A program made the translations under genes and the position numbers. From the NCBI GenBank assembly GCA_007644065.1, contig VJWN01000009.1, forward strand, positions 496,001-560,000: a DNA stretch of 64,000 nucleotides, read 5' to 3'. Shown piece after piece: positions 41,221 to 53,662 of the stretch. Numbering within the stretch: the stretch's first letter is position 1; every line of letters starts with the position of its first letter. The notes beneath the pieces are model-generated. The model was not told where the DNA came from. It did not search any database and saw nothing but the letters and a program-made list of their open reading frames with translations. The DNA comes from Margaritispora aquatica. Taxonomy: Eukaryota > Ascomycota > Leotiomycetes > Helotiales > Discinellaceae.

Positions 41221-42102
41221 GCTGATGTGATTGGATGTGAAAGGTTTCGGTTTCTGAGTTCATATACGCCAAATATTTGTTTGAAAAGGTTATAGTGTGT
41301 GAAGTGGAGAAGGACAAGGGTGTGGTGGTGGGGTCTCGCTTATTGGGTTTGAGGTTTTACGGGTTTGGAGAATGGATTTGTTTCTGTGTTTGAGTAAGGA
41401 GGGGATAAGATGGATTATGTATAGACATATGGGATGCTTTTGAAAGGTGTAATGATGGTAGAAGTCAACTTCCGATTATTTCACTGCTGTGTTTGGATGA
41501 TTCGATTGAATCGAAGTGGGATTGATATATTCTTAGCGTGTATTCGTTTCTGACTGACCACAGACAGGAGTTATACTTCCTGGAATAACTTGAACGGCTA
41601 TGCAATTAGGATATTTTTCAAGATCAATAGAGTGGTGTTCAAACGAGCATTTCGCTTCCGGCCATCGAGCGTGATCCACGAAACAAGCATTATTTTTGCT
41701 ACTACATACATAACACATGAAAGTAAGGGTCCAGTTAAAAGGACAATACAATAAAGTCTCACGAGGTCGATCACGCCAGAGCAAGCGTGACACAGATGCC
41801 TTGTTGTTAGAAATCACTGCCACTGTTGGCGGAGGCTAAGATCCGCCATGTTTTGCTTTTGGGGGTCCTTGGCAGCCTTATTCCTCCACACCTCCACAGC
41901 GATATCTGGTGGAAGGAATTGGTTAGGATGCAAATGACGTGTAACTCACCTGTTTTTGGATTCTAAGTTGCAATTCGGCCTGAAGACTTCTAGCGAGGCT
42001 GGGTTTCAGTTTGATTTGTGGTGTTTTTCGTCAAACGTGATAAAAGATCTTACAATATTGAGGAAAATGACAGGTTGGTAGCCAGCTGAAGTTAAACGGA
42101 AG
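41221..42102. other. Intergenic, no gene seen
   Basis: Region between the tRNA gene and the inverted-repeat element; no supported coding region. A minus-strand frame at 41533-41823 has no recognisable domain. Confidence 0.45.
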
Positions 42103-43045
42103 TACTACCCCTCCCTCCCCCTGAATAAACCTTATTCAGTTGAGGCACACTCCTTTTGGCTATAGCCACTTCTAGGGGGTTTAGGCCAATTAGATTCTAT
42201 ATAAGCTACTAGAATTACGTACACGTGACGGTAGGATCTAATATAATACTTCGAAAATTCCGGTTATATAATTGCGTAAGATTATATAGATAGTATAGGA
42301 AGCTATTCTAGAGGCTTTTATCCGGACTCTTTTTACTTCATAGTAGAAGCGTTATAAAGCTATAATTGATACCCGGGTATTACGAATCACCTGACCTATA
42401 GCCCTGAGGCTCGGCAGCCTAAGGCTGCATAGAGAAGCTGTAGTGGGGTGCAAAAACTGAAGGGCCCCCTTGTAACGCCAAGTAGCATAATCCTAATACG
42501 GTATTTTTTCTATGCTGCTTTTATAATTACAATATTTTATAAACTACTCTTTTAACTATATTGGAGTATCAACTCCTATTATTTATAGTAATAGCTAGTC
42601 TATAAAGTATAAGATTATTTATTTGTATATAATATACTTCTTTTCCTCCTCTAAGGGGAGTTTTCCATTCGTGGCGGTATTGTCAATAAAAAAAAGTCAT
42701 AGGGAAAGCGGCATGAAAAACATACCATATTAGGATTATGCTGCTTGGCGTTGCAAGGGGGTCTTCAATTTTTGCACCCCACTGTACGATGAATCCTTAT
42801 CTTTTACCCCAAACCAGCGATAGGGTCGTTACACCGGGGTAGTCCTACGAAGTATTAACTATAAAGGCGTTATAGGCGGTGACTCGATTAGGAAATAGTT
42901 GGCTTAATAAAGAAGCGGTAACCCGATTTATACACGTGTATAGACTAAAAATCAGTGATTGTGATTGGCCTAAACCCCCTAGAAGTGGCTATAGCCAAAA
43001 GGAGTGTGAATGAGGTTTATTCAGGGGGGGGGAAGGGGGGTAATA
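42103..43045. mobile_element. MITE-like element with about 85-bp terminal inverted repeats
   Basis: Left arm about 42103-42191 and right arm about 42962-43045 are inverted copies. Both carry a C-run, a CTGAATAAACC block, a CACACTCCTTTTGGCTATAG block and then CCACTTCTAGGGGGTTTAGG. The left arm has a few extra bases (CAGTTGAGG) before the CACTCC block. About 770 bp of A+T-rich, stop-filled sequence lies between and has no transposase frame. A second inverted-repeat element sits inside. The exact ends and target duplication are unclear. Confidence 0.65.
42443..42784. mobile_element. Nested 342-bp MITE, Tc1/mariner-like ends
   Basis: Inverted arms at about 42443-42512 and 42718-42784 share GTGGGGTGCAAAAA, TGAAG, CCCCCTTG, AACGCCAAG and GCATAATCCTAATA blocks. 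Both ends abut TA (42441-42442 and 42785-42786), consistent with TA target duplication. The right end reads CAGTGGGG and the left lacks the first C. No coding capacity. It was inserted into the larger inverted-repeat element. Confidence 0.62.
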
Positions 43046-43104
43046 TGTAAAAGGCTACGATCCGCATTTATGCCTTTCTATTTTCATACCAAGAAGTTCC
43101 AGAG

Positions 43105-45253
43105 ATGGATCCCAACTTCATCCGCGATGTTCAAAAGTCTCACCTAGCTGAGTGCCAGGAATACTATGGCCCGAAATTTATATGGAATGTTCAAGCCATC
43201 GTTGCATATGGTGAAGTTATTCTGCTTGTGGGTGGGAAACCTGAGTATGGCGTTACCATGCTGAGGCGCTTCCATGATGGCGAAGGTGGTGCAATACCTG
43301 GGTGAGTCGAATTCCAAGGTGACTATAAAATCAAATCCTAATATTCTACACAGTGGAGAAGAATCAGGATATGCGATGGTCGATCGAGGGGCGCGCTTAC
43401 TCTTGGAGACGCTCAATAAATCGGAGCAGGCACTCACAAAGCTCTATAGCAATACCAGACAACTAGCCGATGCACGTGGCCCAGTACGTCATGCCTTGAA
43501 GTAAAGCTCTAGCACTTTCTAAGATACGGGGTAGATCGCGAAATTAGCAAATCTTATTCATGATGCCAACCGAGGGGCCATCATGGATGATATTGTGTCA
43601 GCACAAGAAGGTGTTGCTATCTTGCTTGCTAGTGCGAGGCAAGAAGTTAAAACCCTGGAGACGTTATGGGCGACTCTGAGAAGCTTCTTACAAAGAGCTA
43701 CACGTGCAATCGAAGAGAAGATGTGTACGTTCAACGAAGCTTGATTTCGGAGGAGCTGAGCTAACAAGTTTTATAGTAGAGCTGGCTAATGCAGTTAACA
43801 ACATGACAACATGTCATCAAAATTCGAAACAGCTAAGCCAAATGAAAAACCTTACACGTAAGATGATGTGAAATAGTCGAGAGAATGGTCACTAATGTTC
43901 ATTTAAAGTTAAAGATTTTCAATCCCAGTTGAGTCAACAGGAGCAGATAATGAAGGCTAATGCTCCTGGTTGGTGGTGGGGACCGCAGCCGTAAGATGGT
44001 CGACCTTTTCTGATATATTATTTCATCCATGAGCTCTAAAAACGAGCGACTAATCCTGAGTAGTACTCCAGGGAGGTTCAAAGTGATCGCTAATTGATGC
44101 TGACTGGTTATCTTGACAGTGTTTACCTTGCCGCAGTCGACCAAGCTAGCCATCTTCGCTTAAAAGTTGCAAACAGTGAGCAAGAATGGAATCAAGCACG
44201 AGCTGCAGCTGAGAAATCCAAGACTGATAGAGCTGCCCTGGTTAGTACAAATGGGCAATAGATTACTCAATATCTGACATTCCCCACAGGCAAACACATC
44301 TTGTATGCTTGAAACACTAATCTCGCCTCTCAAAAAAGCTTTGGCAACAGTAGATACGACCCTGAGCGCATACAGTTCCTTACTGGAACGACTCATCGAG
44401 ACAGACACCAAAGAGAAGGACCTTGCCCGCTACCTTCAACGCATCAAAGAACCACGAAACTTGAATCAAGAGGAGGTCGAATTCGCTAGAGTCGTAAGAA
44501 CCCTCTTGACCTGGGTCTTTGAATGGACTACCAGCTGACATCTAGTAGTATGCTTTCCAAATGATTGTGGAGATGCGACTTACTTTCAGCATCTTCTGCG
44601 AATGGTCGTCCCTTTACGTGCGCGTCTCACGGGAGCTTCTCCTACCCGCGTTCCACGAAATCTACGGCGGGGGCAATTTCAACGTCGTCTTGGAGAATCT
44701 CGCCCACTCGGATATGCCGAATTTCAGAAAACGCGTGCAGCAAAGCGTTGGCATCTTGCCCGTCTATGGAGTACCCCTCGCCTCACGAGGAGGACGGATT
44801 CAAGCCGTTGAAGAGGGTGACGCCTTATCGTACGAGATCTACACAGGATCTTTGAATAATGGCAGTCAAGGGATGAAATATCTTAAGCAGATCAGTAAAT
44901 TTGCTGAGCTGGAAGTCGAGAAGCTGTATAATAATGTACGTATTTCGACCAAATTCTGCATTCTCTGCTGAACGAGTCCATAGGAGCAACAACATGCGGT
45001 AGACAGAGCGAACGCTACGGTTGAGAGCATCTATGTTTCCACGGTCAGAGCAACTAGCAAGGAGTTCCGCACCGTGCAGGCAGCAATTGACAGAGATATG
45101 TATGAGACCATGCCGGTTCGTCGTGGGGTTTTCAGGCGACAGGAGCTGCCTGCTGGGGAAGGAATTGCAGTAGGAACGGCAGTGGGAGCGACTGAGTGTG
45201 CATCACAACAAACCTTGCCGAGGAAGAAGAGGGGACTTTTGGGATTCCGATGA
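43105..45253 (+). CDS. Intact 9-exon gene, unknown alpha-helical protein
   Basis: Exons 43105-43301, 43354-43483, 43535-43724, 43777-43857, 43909-43990, 44120-44240, 44290-44493, 44549-44935 and 44984-45253. All eight introns are GT-AG, mostly 48-55 nt, and every phase holds, giving 553 aa. The protein has no signal peptide and no clear membrane helix. It is predicted largely helical with heptad-like stretches ('HDANRGAIMDDIVSAQEGVAIL', 'SCMLETLISPLKKALATVDTTL'), a 'PGWWWGPQP' motif near residue 220, a Gly-rich segment ('EIYGGGNF') in exon 8, and a basic C-terminus ending 'LPRKKRGLLGFR'. I recognise no family. It starts about 60 bp after a MITE-like element and ends 1 kb before a transposon nest. 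The perfect splice structure argues for selection. A structural comparison with long helical-bundle families would be the way to place it. Confidence 0.8.
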
Positions 45254-45723
45254 TTTTCCAAGTGCTAGATTCACCGAGGTGTTTGGCAAGCACTCGGAGC
45301 GTCATTTTTTTGCTGTTGGGGATCTTAGCCAAGGTCAGTTCGCTTAATGGTCTAAGGTTTATGAATGATGATGTCCTTTGTTCTGATTTACAAAGAGTGC
45401 TTGTTTACTACGGAAACTGTTGTGTTAGGTAGTGATCGCCCCGGGAAGTGTTGCGAGATGCGGAGTTCTTTCATATAAGCTGTCTTGACATGCAACTCGA
45501 ATGATCTCAGCGATACCATTGAGACAATCACAACGTGAGCTACTTGGATGCGAGAAATTTCATGCCGTCAGTAAAGATCATGACTACGGCACAACAGATT
45601 CATTTACTATAAATTACATTTCGTTTTCGCATCGTGCAGCCCTAAACTCCTGTACCAACCTCCACCCAAAATTTCCAGACCTCATACATGCAAACACTAA
45701 ACACCAAACTTCCAAACCTCAAA
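45254..45723. other. Intergenic, no gene seen
   Basis: Spacer between the 9-exon gene and the 8-Cys miniprotein gene. Confidence 0.45.
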
Positions 45724-45930
45724 ATGTGCAAACTCACTACCGTCACTTTCACCACCTGCCCCTGTATCTGGAAGCACATCGCCATCTGCAGCAACGCTCT
45801 CGAAGCCGGGGACCTAACAGCCGCCAAGCTCAACTACGAAAAATGCAAGAAGCGGTGTGATGGACCTAAAACCGTAATCGGCGCATGCGAGCTGTCCATG
45901 AAGGGTGAGAATTGTCTTTCCCAGCAGTAA
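45724..45930 (+). CDS. Eight-cysteine miniprotein (MC-start type)
   Basis: The ATG at 45724 gives 68 aa with Cys at 2, 12, 14, 22, 41, 45, 55 and 64. It begins MCKLTTVTFTTCPCIWKH, with no signal peptide. The N-terminal Cys spacing nearly equals that of the protein at 17143-17385. The central stretch 'LEAGDLTAAKLNYEKCKKRCDGPK' is amphipathic and helical. Such proteins are common in Leotiomycetes as hypotheticals. The frame is open 12 codons further upstream from another ATG (45688), but the MC-start matches the family pattern. It lies 300 bp from the transposon nest. Confidence 0.6.
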   Translation: MCKLTTVTFTTCPCIWKHIAICSNALEAGDLTAAKLNYEKCKKRCDGPKTVIGACELSMKGENCLSQQ

Positions 45931-46765
45931 GTCTAACCTATGAGGCGAGGAAGTGAAAGCAAGGGCGCTGATTGTGAAGTAGAGTGAGTAGTTTCTGGGT
46001 CTTGGGGGATGAACCAGCCCCGAGTCGCTTTTGGGCCTTGAGTTGAGTGTGGCGATGAGTGGTTGTTGGTCGAGGTGATATGGAGGAGAATGATATCATT
46101 GAAGCACGATGATAGCGGACTCGATTTCTGGTAACTTTGTTCTGATAATTTGAAGTTCAACTCAATTTCGAGATGGACGTAGTGAATAGGTAGGCGAACA
46201 CGGTAAGGCTTAGCTGCTAGCCCCTGACATACAGTACTAGACAACTGCTATTTAACAAAACGAAGAACACGAAAATTACGATTTTTTCGACCACTACTCT
46301 TTTATTAATATTAAATCAACTAGTAAGTTTATAATTATAAAAACAAGACTATTTTAAAGCTCTAATTCTCTTCTATAATATATATAAACGTATAGATTCC
46401 GTAACGCTATAAACCCCTTAATATCTCGTATACTACCCGTCCGCCGCGATACAGGCCTCTATTCTACTATATATACTCTTATACAAATTATCAAAAAGTA
46501 ACTAGTCTAGTATATCCCACGTAGCTTGTAAACAGCTCTCTAGTCTCGCCCTCGCGGCTTCTAACTCGCTTTTTTCGGCTATAACGTTAGGAAATATATC
46601 GTAGACCTGTGTTTTAAGGTACTACTAAACGTGCTTAATAGGATTAAGGTCCGGCGAGTACGTAGGCTAGTTTAGAAGACAAGGAATACCCTTATTACGA
46701 AACTATTCGCGGACCTTATACGTATAGTATATAGGTACATTATCCTATATAAACATATAGCTAGG

Positions 46766-46997
46766 TGTGAGGTTCGCTTGGCAGGGTGGTAAGAATCAGT
46801 GTTATAGAAATTATAATCTTATTAAAACTTCTCTCTACTTCTTTTAAGTTACTCCTAACTTCTATTTATATACGAGAAGCGGGGTAACCGGACATTAGTC
46901 GGAGGTATAGCCGATAGGTCCGTAACTCTCTTGTTATCTAACACCTCTATTACACCTATACTACGTAACCTATACTACTTATATACTATTTCTAATA
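46766..46997 (-). repeat. Left LTR (232 bp)
   Basis: 232 bp, the same length as the right LTR; the two differ almost only by C/T and G/A transitions. Since the element reads on the minus strand, this is its 3' LTR. Confidence 0.85.
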
Positions 46998-47324
46998 TTA
47001 TCCTTCCTCTAGGCTCGTGCCTTTACGAGTCAATAATAGTAGTATTCCTATTAATAGTAATACTATAATAGTAGCGTTAACTATCCTTTTTTACTTTTCT
47101 TTATATATAAATAATATCTTAGGTATAATATTAGCTCCTTACTATTATAGGTCCCTTAAGCGAAACCACTATAATAGTATATAAACTCTTTTTTATAGCT
47201 CGAATAGCTTACTATTATAAACTTTATATTAAAGTTATTATAATAGTAGATTAACTAGAGTAATATATAAATAACTTCTTACGTCTAAATTAACCTAATT
47301 TTTTATTATATCAACTACTAATTC

Positions 47325-47375
47325 TACTACTACTACTACCACTACTACTATAACTCTACTACTACTACTATAAAC
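47325..47375. repeat. (CTA)n microsatellite inside the LTR element
   Basis: Runs of CTACTACTA and ACTACTACT with few interruptions. Confidence 0.7.
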
Positions 47376-50300
47376 TCCTTCGTCACCTATCCGTTACGCC
47401 TCCGTTCTCCCTATACCTGTTATATAAAGCTAGCTTCTACTAATATATACTATATTTATAAGTTTAATAAGAGAACTTTAATCAAGTACTTCTATTGTTA
47501 TATATAGAAGTCTAACTATAACTAGGTAATTACTTTCCGAACCCTCTCTGTCTACTTTCTATTCTAACTCCGATAGCTCCCTCGCTTCCTCTAGATTTAT
47601 ATAAAAAAGCTAAATCGCTTTTAACGACTTTTCTAAGTTAATAGTATTTTTAATATATGTACGTAAACCCTTTTTTCCGCTATCTCTTATACTTCCGAAG
47701 ATATTAGAATTTATATAAAGATATTTAATCGTTAAAATACTTCTTTTAAAAGTATCGAAAAGTTAACCTAAACTCTCTTTACGAAGTAAAAGAAAACTAA
47801 TACTCTTCTTAAATAATTAGTTAAATTTACCGCTACTACTATAAGTACCCTCCAAGTACTCTCCGTCCTCTCTCCGTTCTAATCCCGATAGGCCGGTCTC
47901 TAAGATAATAATAAGAATACTAAGGAGGAGATTAAAGAAGATAACTACAAAGAGATTAATTCTAAAGAGAAGTAAGTGGTTTTCGAGGGAATTTGATTTA
48001 GATAGTTATATAATCCTTTATAAATCGTAATATAATCTTTATAATTTAAATCCTAACTTTTTTTTCTTTTTGAACTCTACTATACGTATATATTTGAAAT
48101 ATAAAATTTTCGAAATTTTCGAAAAATCCTACTTATTATTATACTTTCTATTTATAACGTCGTGGCTTCCGTTTTGTCCTAGTATATATAGGAATAGGCT
48201 TATTAATAGTAGTATTTTAAAGATACTTTTAAAGCTTTTTCTCCGTATTCCCTAGGTATTCTAGTAGTTTTTATATATCTTTGTTAAGTCCGTATCCCTT
48301 CTATCTTACTAGGTATTCCCTTCCGTTATTACTTTTATAGTGTGCTTAGATAGCCTTCACTTCGTACTCTAGCTTGTCCTAGATCTATACTTTTTTTACA
48401 GATACCTTTACTTTTTTATAGCCCTTTTATAGTTCTAATAATAATATATAGAAAACGTCGTGTATTCGGTAGTATTATAGGAGCTTTAGTTAGTAGGCTT
48501 GTCTATACTAACCCTTAATCGCTATAATTTTAAAAGGTCTAAGGAATTTATTAGAGAGTTTTTTACTAGGACATAATTAACGAATATTTTTAGCTAATAG
48601 TAATACTTTATCTTTAATCTTAAATCTTATTAGATTATACTTTTTATCGTAAAACTTCTTATACGATTTAGTTATATTATAGAGGGTTACTCTAGTCTTT
48701 TCTCGATCTTAAGTAAGTATTTTAATTCTTTCTTTAGTAGTAGATACTCTTCTAATAAGAATAATATCCTTGACGTTTATACTTAGTTTAAGGTAGTATT
48801 TATAAAGTAACTAAAATAATATCTTACTAGTACTATTATAAACCGAGTTATTATAAGTAAACTTAGCTAATACTAGTTTACTTATCTAATCTAACTACTT
48901 ATAATTATAAAATACTTAAAGATAAAACTCTAGAGTCTAGTTCTAACGCTTTATTTAGTTATCTATTTACGGATAAAAAGCGGTACTAAGATAGCGGCGA
49001 ACCTAAAAGTACTATATTACTATAGACTAAAACTTACTTATAAATACTAAACCTTTATTAAAGATTATACCTTTTAGATAACTAAAATCCTTATATATAT
49101 AATATATAAATAAATTAGTAAGCTCTATTATATTAATAGTTTTACGATATAGTATATACTAAACTATCTTTATAAATCTATCAACTACTACTAGAATAGA
49201 GTTATACGTCTATACTCTTTATTTTAAAGGTAAAAGATCTATTATAAAGTCTATAGTTATCTTTTTTTATAATACGAGAAGGACTAAAAACGGAGCTATT
49301 TTACCGTAAAGATAGTATCTCTTTACCTTACCTCTTTAGTACACTATATAGCTAGTAACGTATTCTTTTATATTATTCTTTATACCTATCTAAAAATATT
49401 TTCTTTTAATTAGCTTAATAGTTTTAGTTACTCTAAAGTAGCCTACCGTTATATTATTATAGTAGGTCTAAATTATCTCTAATCTTAAAGCTCTTTTAAG
49501 TAAGATATATACTATATTCTTATATCTTAATAGACTACTTAGGTCTACTCTCTATATATCTCTTCTAGTATATCTCTATACTAGCTTTATATTATAATAC
49601 TTTTCTTTTATAAAAAGATTATTCTCTTATAATCAAAGAAGTATATTATAAAATAGTTCTAATATAAGTTTATTTACTATTTTAGTTACTAGTAGTAGAA
49701 CTACTAATAACCGTAGAACGTATTGTTTATAACTAATAACTCTAGTAATAAGCTTTAATAGCTTAATATTATCTACTATATTACGATTATCTTTAATCTA
49801 TACGTCTTATATATAAGGTCTCTAACTAAGCTATAGAGTATCTCTATTCCGGGAGTACCTAATCCTTGTCTTTACTCTTATCTTCTAGGGTTTAGAAGCT
49901 ACTATAAATATAACGATAATCTTAACTTCTTTATAGAGTAGTTTAATATCTTTCTATATTACTATAGCTATTTTTAGCTTATTATATAATATAGATAAGG
50001 AATTATTATCCCTTTCCGTTTCTCTATAGTCTAGCCTCCGTAAAGGCCTATCTACTAAGTTAGTTTTCCTAGGTCTATACTTAATTATAAAATCGATTTT
50101 AGCTAGACTCTCTACTTAATAGGCTTATCTACCGTTAAGCTTTCTTTTAGTTATAAAGTATTTTAGATTCTTATAGTTAGTACGAACCGTAACTACTTTA
50201 GAGGCTCTATAAAGGTATTGTCCCTACTATTTAAATATAAAAACTATAGTTATTAGCTTAGTATTATAGACTTTATAATTCTTTTCTATAAAAGAGAGCT

Positions 50301-53300
50301 TTTTTAAATAGAAAGTAATAAGATACTATCTTATATCTTTTTCTTCTTTAAATAGTTAGGATAGAATACTTTTAATAATAAACTATAAAGTATCTATTTC
50401 TACTATAATTCTTTTAGTAAGGTTAAAATAATAAAGAATTAGTACTTTAGTAAATTTTTTATAGAGGTCTCTAAAAGCTAACTCAGCTTTAAGAGAGAGG
50501 CGATATAGTCCTGTCTTCTTTTCTTTTTCTATTTCTTTTAGTATTTTAGTTAAAGAATAAAAGATTTTCGAATACCCTTAGATAAACCTTTTATAAAAGT
50601 TAGTAAATCCTAAAAATACTTAAATATCTTAAAAAGATTTAGATATAAACTAGTTAGATATAGTATTAACTTTTAACGGATCTATAGTAACCCTTTATAG
50701 TCTAATAATAAAACCTAGGAATTCTATTATATTAGTATTAAAAATATATTTTTTAAGATTAACGAAAAGTTTATATTATTTAAGCTATATAAGAACCTTT
50801 TATATTACCTTTATATACTTTCTAGAATCTTTTAAAAAGATTAAAATATTATTTAAATAAACTATATAAGTAACGTTAACGAGACTAATAAGGGCTTAAT
50901 TAATATAAGCTTAGAAAGTAACGGAAGTATTAAATAATCTAAACGGTAAGACTAAATACTCGAAGTATTTATAATAAGTCTAAAAGGCTATCTTTTACTT
51001 ATCTCTTTTCTTAATCTAGAGACAATAGTATATATTTTTTAGATCTAGCTTTATAAATCTTTATAAACGTTGTAGTCGATCTAGTATTTTATTAATTAGT
51101 AGTAAAAAAGTACGATTCTTAATTATTACCTTGTTTAACCTATAGTAGTCGACGTATAGCTTTAGTCCTCTATCTTTCTTAGGTACGAAAAGGATAGATA
51201 CTCCTATAAGGTTAGTCAAACAATAGATCTACTCTTTCTTTATACTAGTATCGAGATATTCCTAAAGAACTAAAAGCTCTTATTCTAATAAAGAGTAAAC
51301 TAGTCCTTATAGTACCTCTATACTAGGCTTTAAGTCGATTTAGTATTCTATTAGATAGTGTTTAAGTAAGATACTAACGTTAATATTATTGAAAACTACC
51401 TTATAGTCTTCGAGCTCTAATAGGAGCTTCTTTGTCTTTTTAGTAATAGTCCTAATAACTATATAATATATAAGTAATTCTTTAGCTTCTTTTTCGAAAC
51501 GCGACGTTATTACTAGGTAAATCTAATACTTTTCGAAAAGGTATTACTAGGTCTTTAAGTAAAATCTAATAATAAGATCAATATTCTTTAACTAAAGGAA
51601 TTCTAGAATAAAAGAAAAGTTAAGGTTAGTAAACTTATAGGCTATAAAGCTATATTAGAGGGTCTTCGTTATACCTTTAGAGTCCGTAACCTTTAGGTTA
51701 ATCTTGTAAATTCTATAAGTTAGGATTTCTATTTTATCTACCGTAATTAGGCTAATATAATTATTCTTTAAAGTCTATCTATAATTAATAGTAAAAGTTT
51801 ATAATATATAACTCTACTCTACTTTACTATTAATAAAGGTCCGTTCCGTCCTTTATATCTTCTTAATTCCTTTAACTTAGATCGAAATTACGATCCTTTA
51901 ACGTACTTTAATATTATTTAGTATAGTTAGTATTATTAATATTACTACTAAGACTAGTAGTTTCCTTATACTCTCTTAGGCTTAAGGTAATTAAGCGCTA
52001 TATAGCTTATTTCGTTATAGTTGTAGTACTTAACTTGTAGGTAGCTAGAGGGTATATATCCTAGTTTACTATATTTGTAGTAAGTCCTAGTTAGCCCTAT
52101 TTTAGGTCTAAGAAGAGTCTAATTTATATCGTTCTATTTAGACTTTACGTAGCCTTCTCTTAAATTTAAATATTCTAGACTCTTTTCTTTATCCTACGAG
52201 GGTTCCTATCTATTCCTAGGATTCTAATTAGTATAGTCTTAGTTACTAGTTAGAACCTTATTTTTATTTTAATTCTTTATTCCTCTTTATAGTCGTTTAT
52301 AAAGATTAATAAGCTTCTCTCGTTCTATAAGAACCTTATCTTTTATATTTACGTTTCGTTTTAGTGTCGGATATAACCGAGAGTAGAGTACTAAGTATCT
52401 CTACTAGTCGTTATTTTTATTATTTATAAGCTTTAATTATTATTTAAAAGATTTTAAATAGATTATAAAATCCTTAATTAGTTAACCTTCTCGATACTAA
52501 GCCTTTATATACTTATCGGAGATATATAGAAGTAAACCCGTAGAGTTACTATTAGTACCTTTAAGAAAACCTTTAAAATTATCCTAGTTAATATTTTTAA
52601 TTCCTTTTTAGTTTTCTTTATAAAAGGTCTACTTCTATTTAGATACTATATCGAAAGAGGTTATATAAAATAGAATTCTACTTTAGTTAGTAGAATAGTC
52701 TTTTCTATTATTTTATATAAAGCGTCGTTCTGTCTACTTAATAAAAGCCTAGGTTTTACTTAGTAATTTTCTATAGAATATTTCGAGTAGCTTAATCTTT
52801 AGTTAAAGGATATAACTAGTTAGTACTTTACTATAATAGTTTTAGTATTAAGGTAAACCTTTAGAATCGACTTCTTTAGTTCAGGATCTCTAATATTAAC
52901 GTTTATAGCCCCTTAACGGATTATAATCTCCTTCCTCTTCTTCTTCCTTATATAGGTTTACGAGCTCTTTACGTAGGGCTTAGGTTTCTTTACTTAACCT
53001 AACCGTTTTAGAGGCGTTTCGGCTCCGTCGTTATTAGTTATAATAACGTTATTATATAGCTATAATTTATTATTTTAACCGATTAACTTCCTTTTACTTC
53101 TAGACTAACTCCTAGTTAGATATAGAAGTTACTATAGTAGTAGGTTATTAAAGGTCTTTCTAATCCTTAACCGATTCGTCTTCGTCTCCTTTGTCTTTAT
53201 CTTCTTTATCTTCTTCGTTCCTTATAATAGGTTCTCGAATACGGCTAGGCCCCGTTTTAGCTCCTTCTAATATAGTCCTACTCTACTAGTTCCCCCCTTA

Positions 53301-53430
53301 CGTCTACGAACGGATAAAAGGTATAGCCTACTTCCCTTAAATAGATATAACTAGTTCTATAACTAGTACGTTTCTTAACCGATTTGTACCGAACTATTTC
53401 TCGTTTTCGAGTATTAAGGAAAGAGAAGAA

Positions 53431-53662
53431 TATAAGGTTCGCTTAGTAGGGTAGTAAGAATTAGTATTATAAGAATTATAATCTTATTAAAACTTCTCTC
53501 TATTTCTTTTAAATTACTTCTAACTCTTATTTATATACAAGAAGCGGGGTAACTGGACACTAGTCGGAGGCATAGCCGACAGGTCCGTAACTCTCTTGTC
53601 ACCTGACACCTCTGTCACGCCTATACCACGTGACCTGTACTACTCACATGCCATTCCTGACA
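53431..53662 (-). repeat. Right LTR (232 bp)
   Basis: 232 bp, begins TATAAGGTTC (decayed TG) and ends CCTGACA. Its last 100 bp keep more C/G than the left LTR, so it is the less mutated copy there. It is the 5' LTR of the minus-strand element. Confidence 0.85.

Larger units (their letters stand above)
46766..53662 (-). mobile_element. Ty3/gypsy LTR retrotransposon, RIP-decayed
   Basis: 6,897 bp flanked by identical 5-bp target duplications CTAGG (46761-46765 and 53663-53667). The ends are TG...A at the left LTR (TGTGAGG, decayed to TATAAGG in the right copy) and ...TGACA at the right. The coding strand is minus: near 50848-50872 the reverse transcriptase motif reads V-Y-L-N-N-I-L-I-F, the RIP form of Y-L-D-D-I-L-I-F, followed by recognisable 'LFVNLKK' and 'EFLGFII' pieces. 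The whole body is A+T-rich and stop-filled. Gag and integrase parts were not traced residue by residue. It is inserted into the first mariner copy. Confidence 0.85.

Noticed and set aside
45933..46244. 103-codon minus-strand frame
   Set aside because: Crosses from the flank into the mariner terminal repeat; no domain.
48070..48255. 61-codon frame in the transposon nest
   Set aside because: Chance frame in A+T-rich RIP-decayed sequence, on the strand opposite to the gypsy coding strand.
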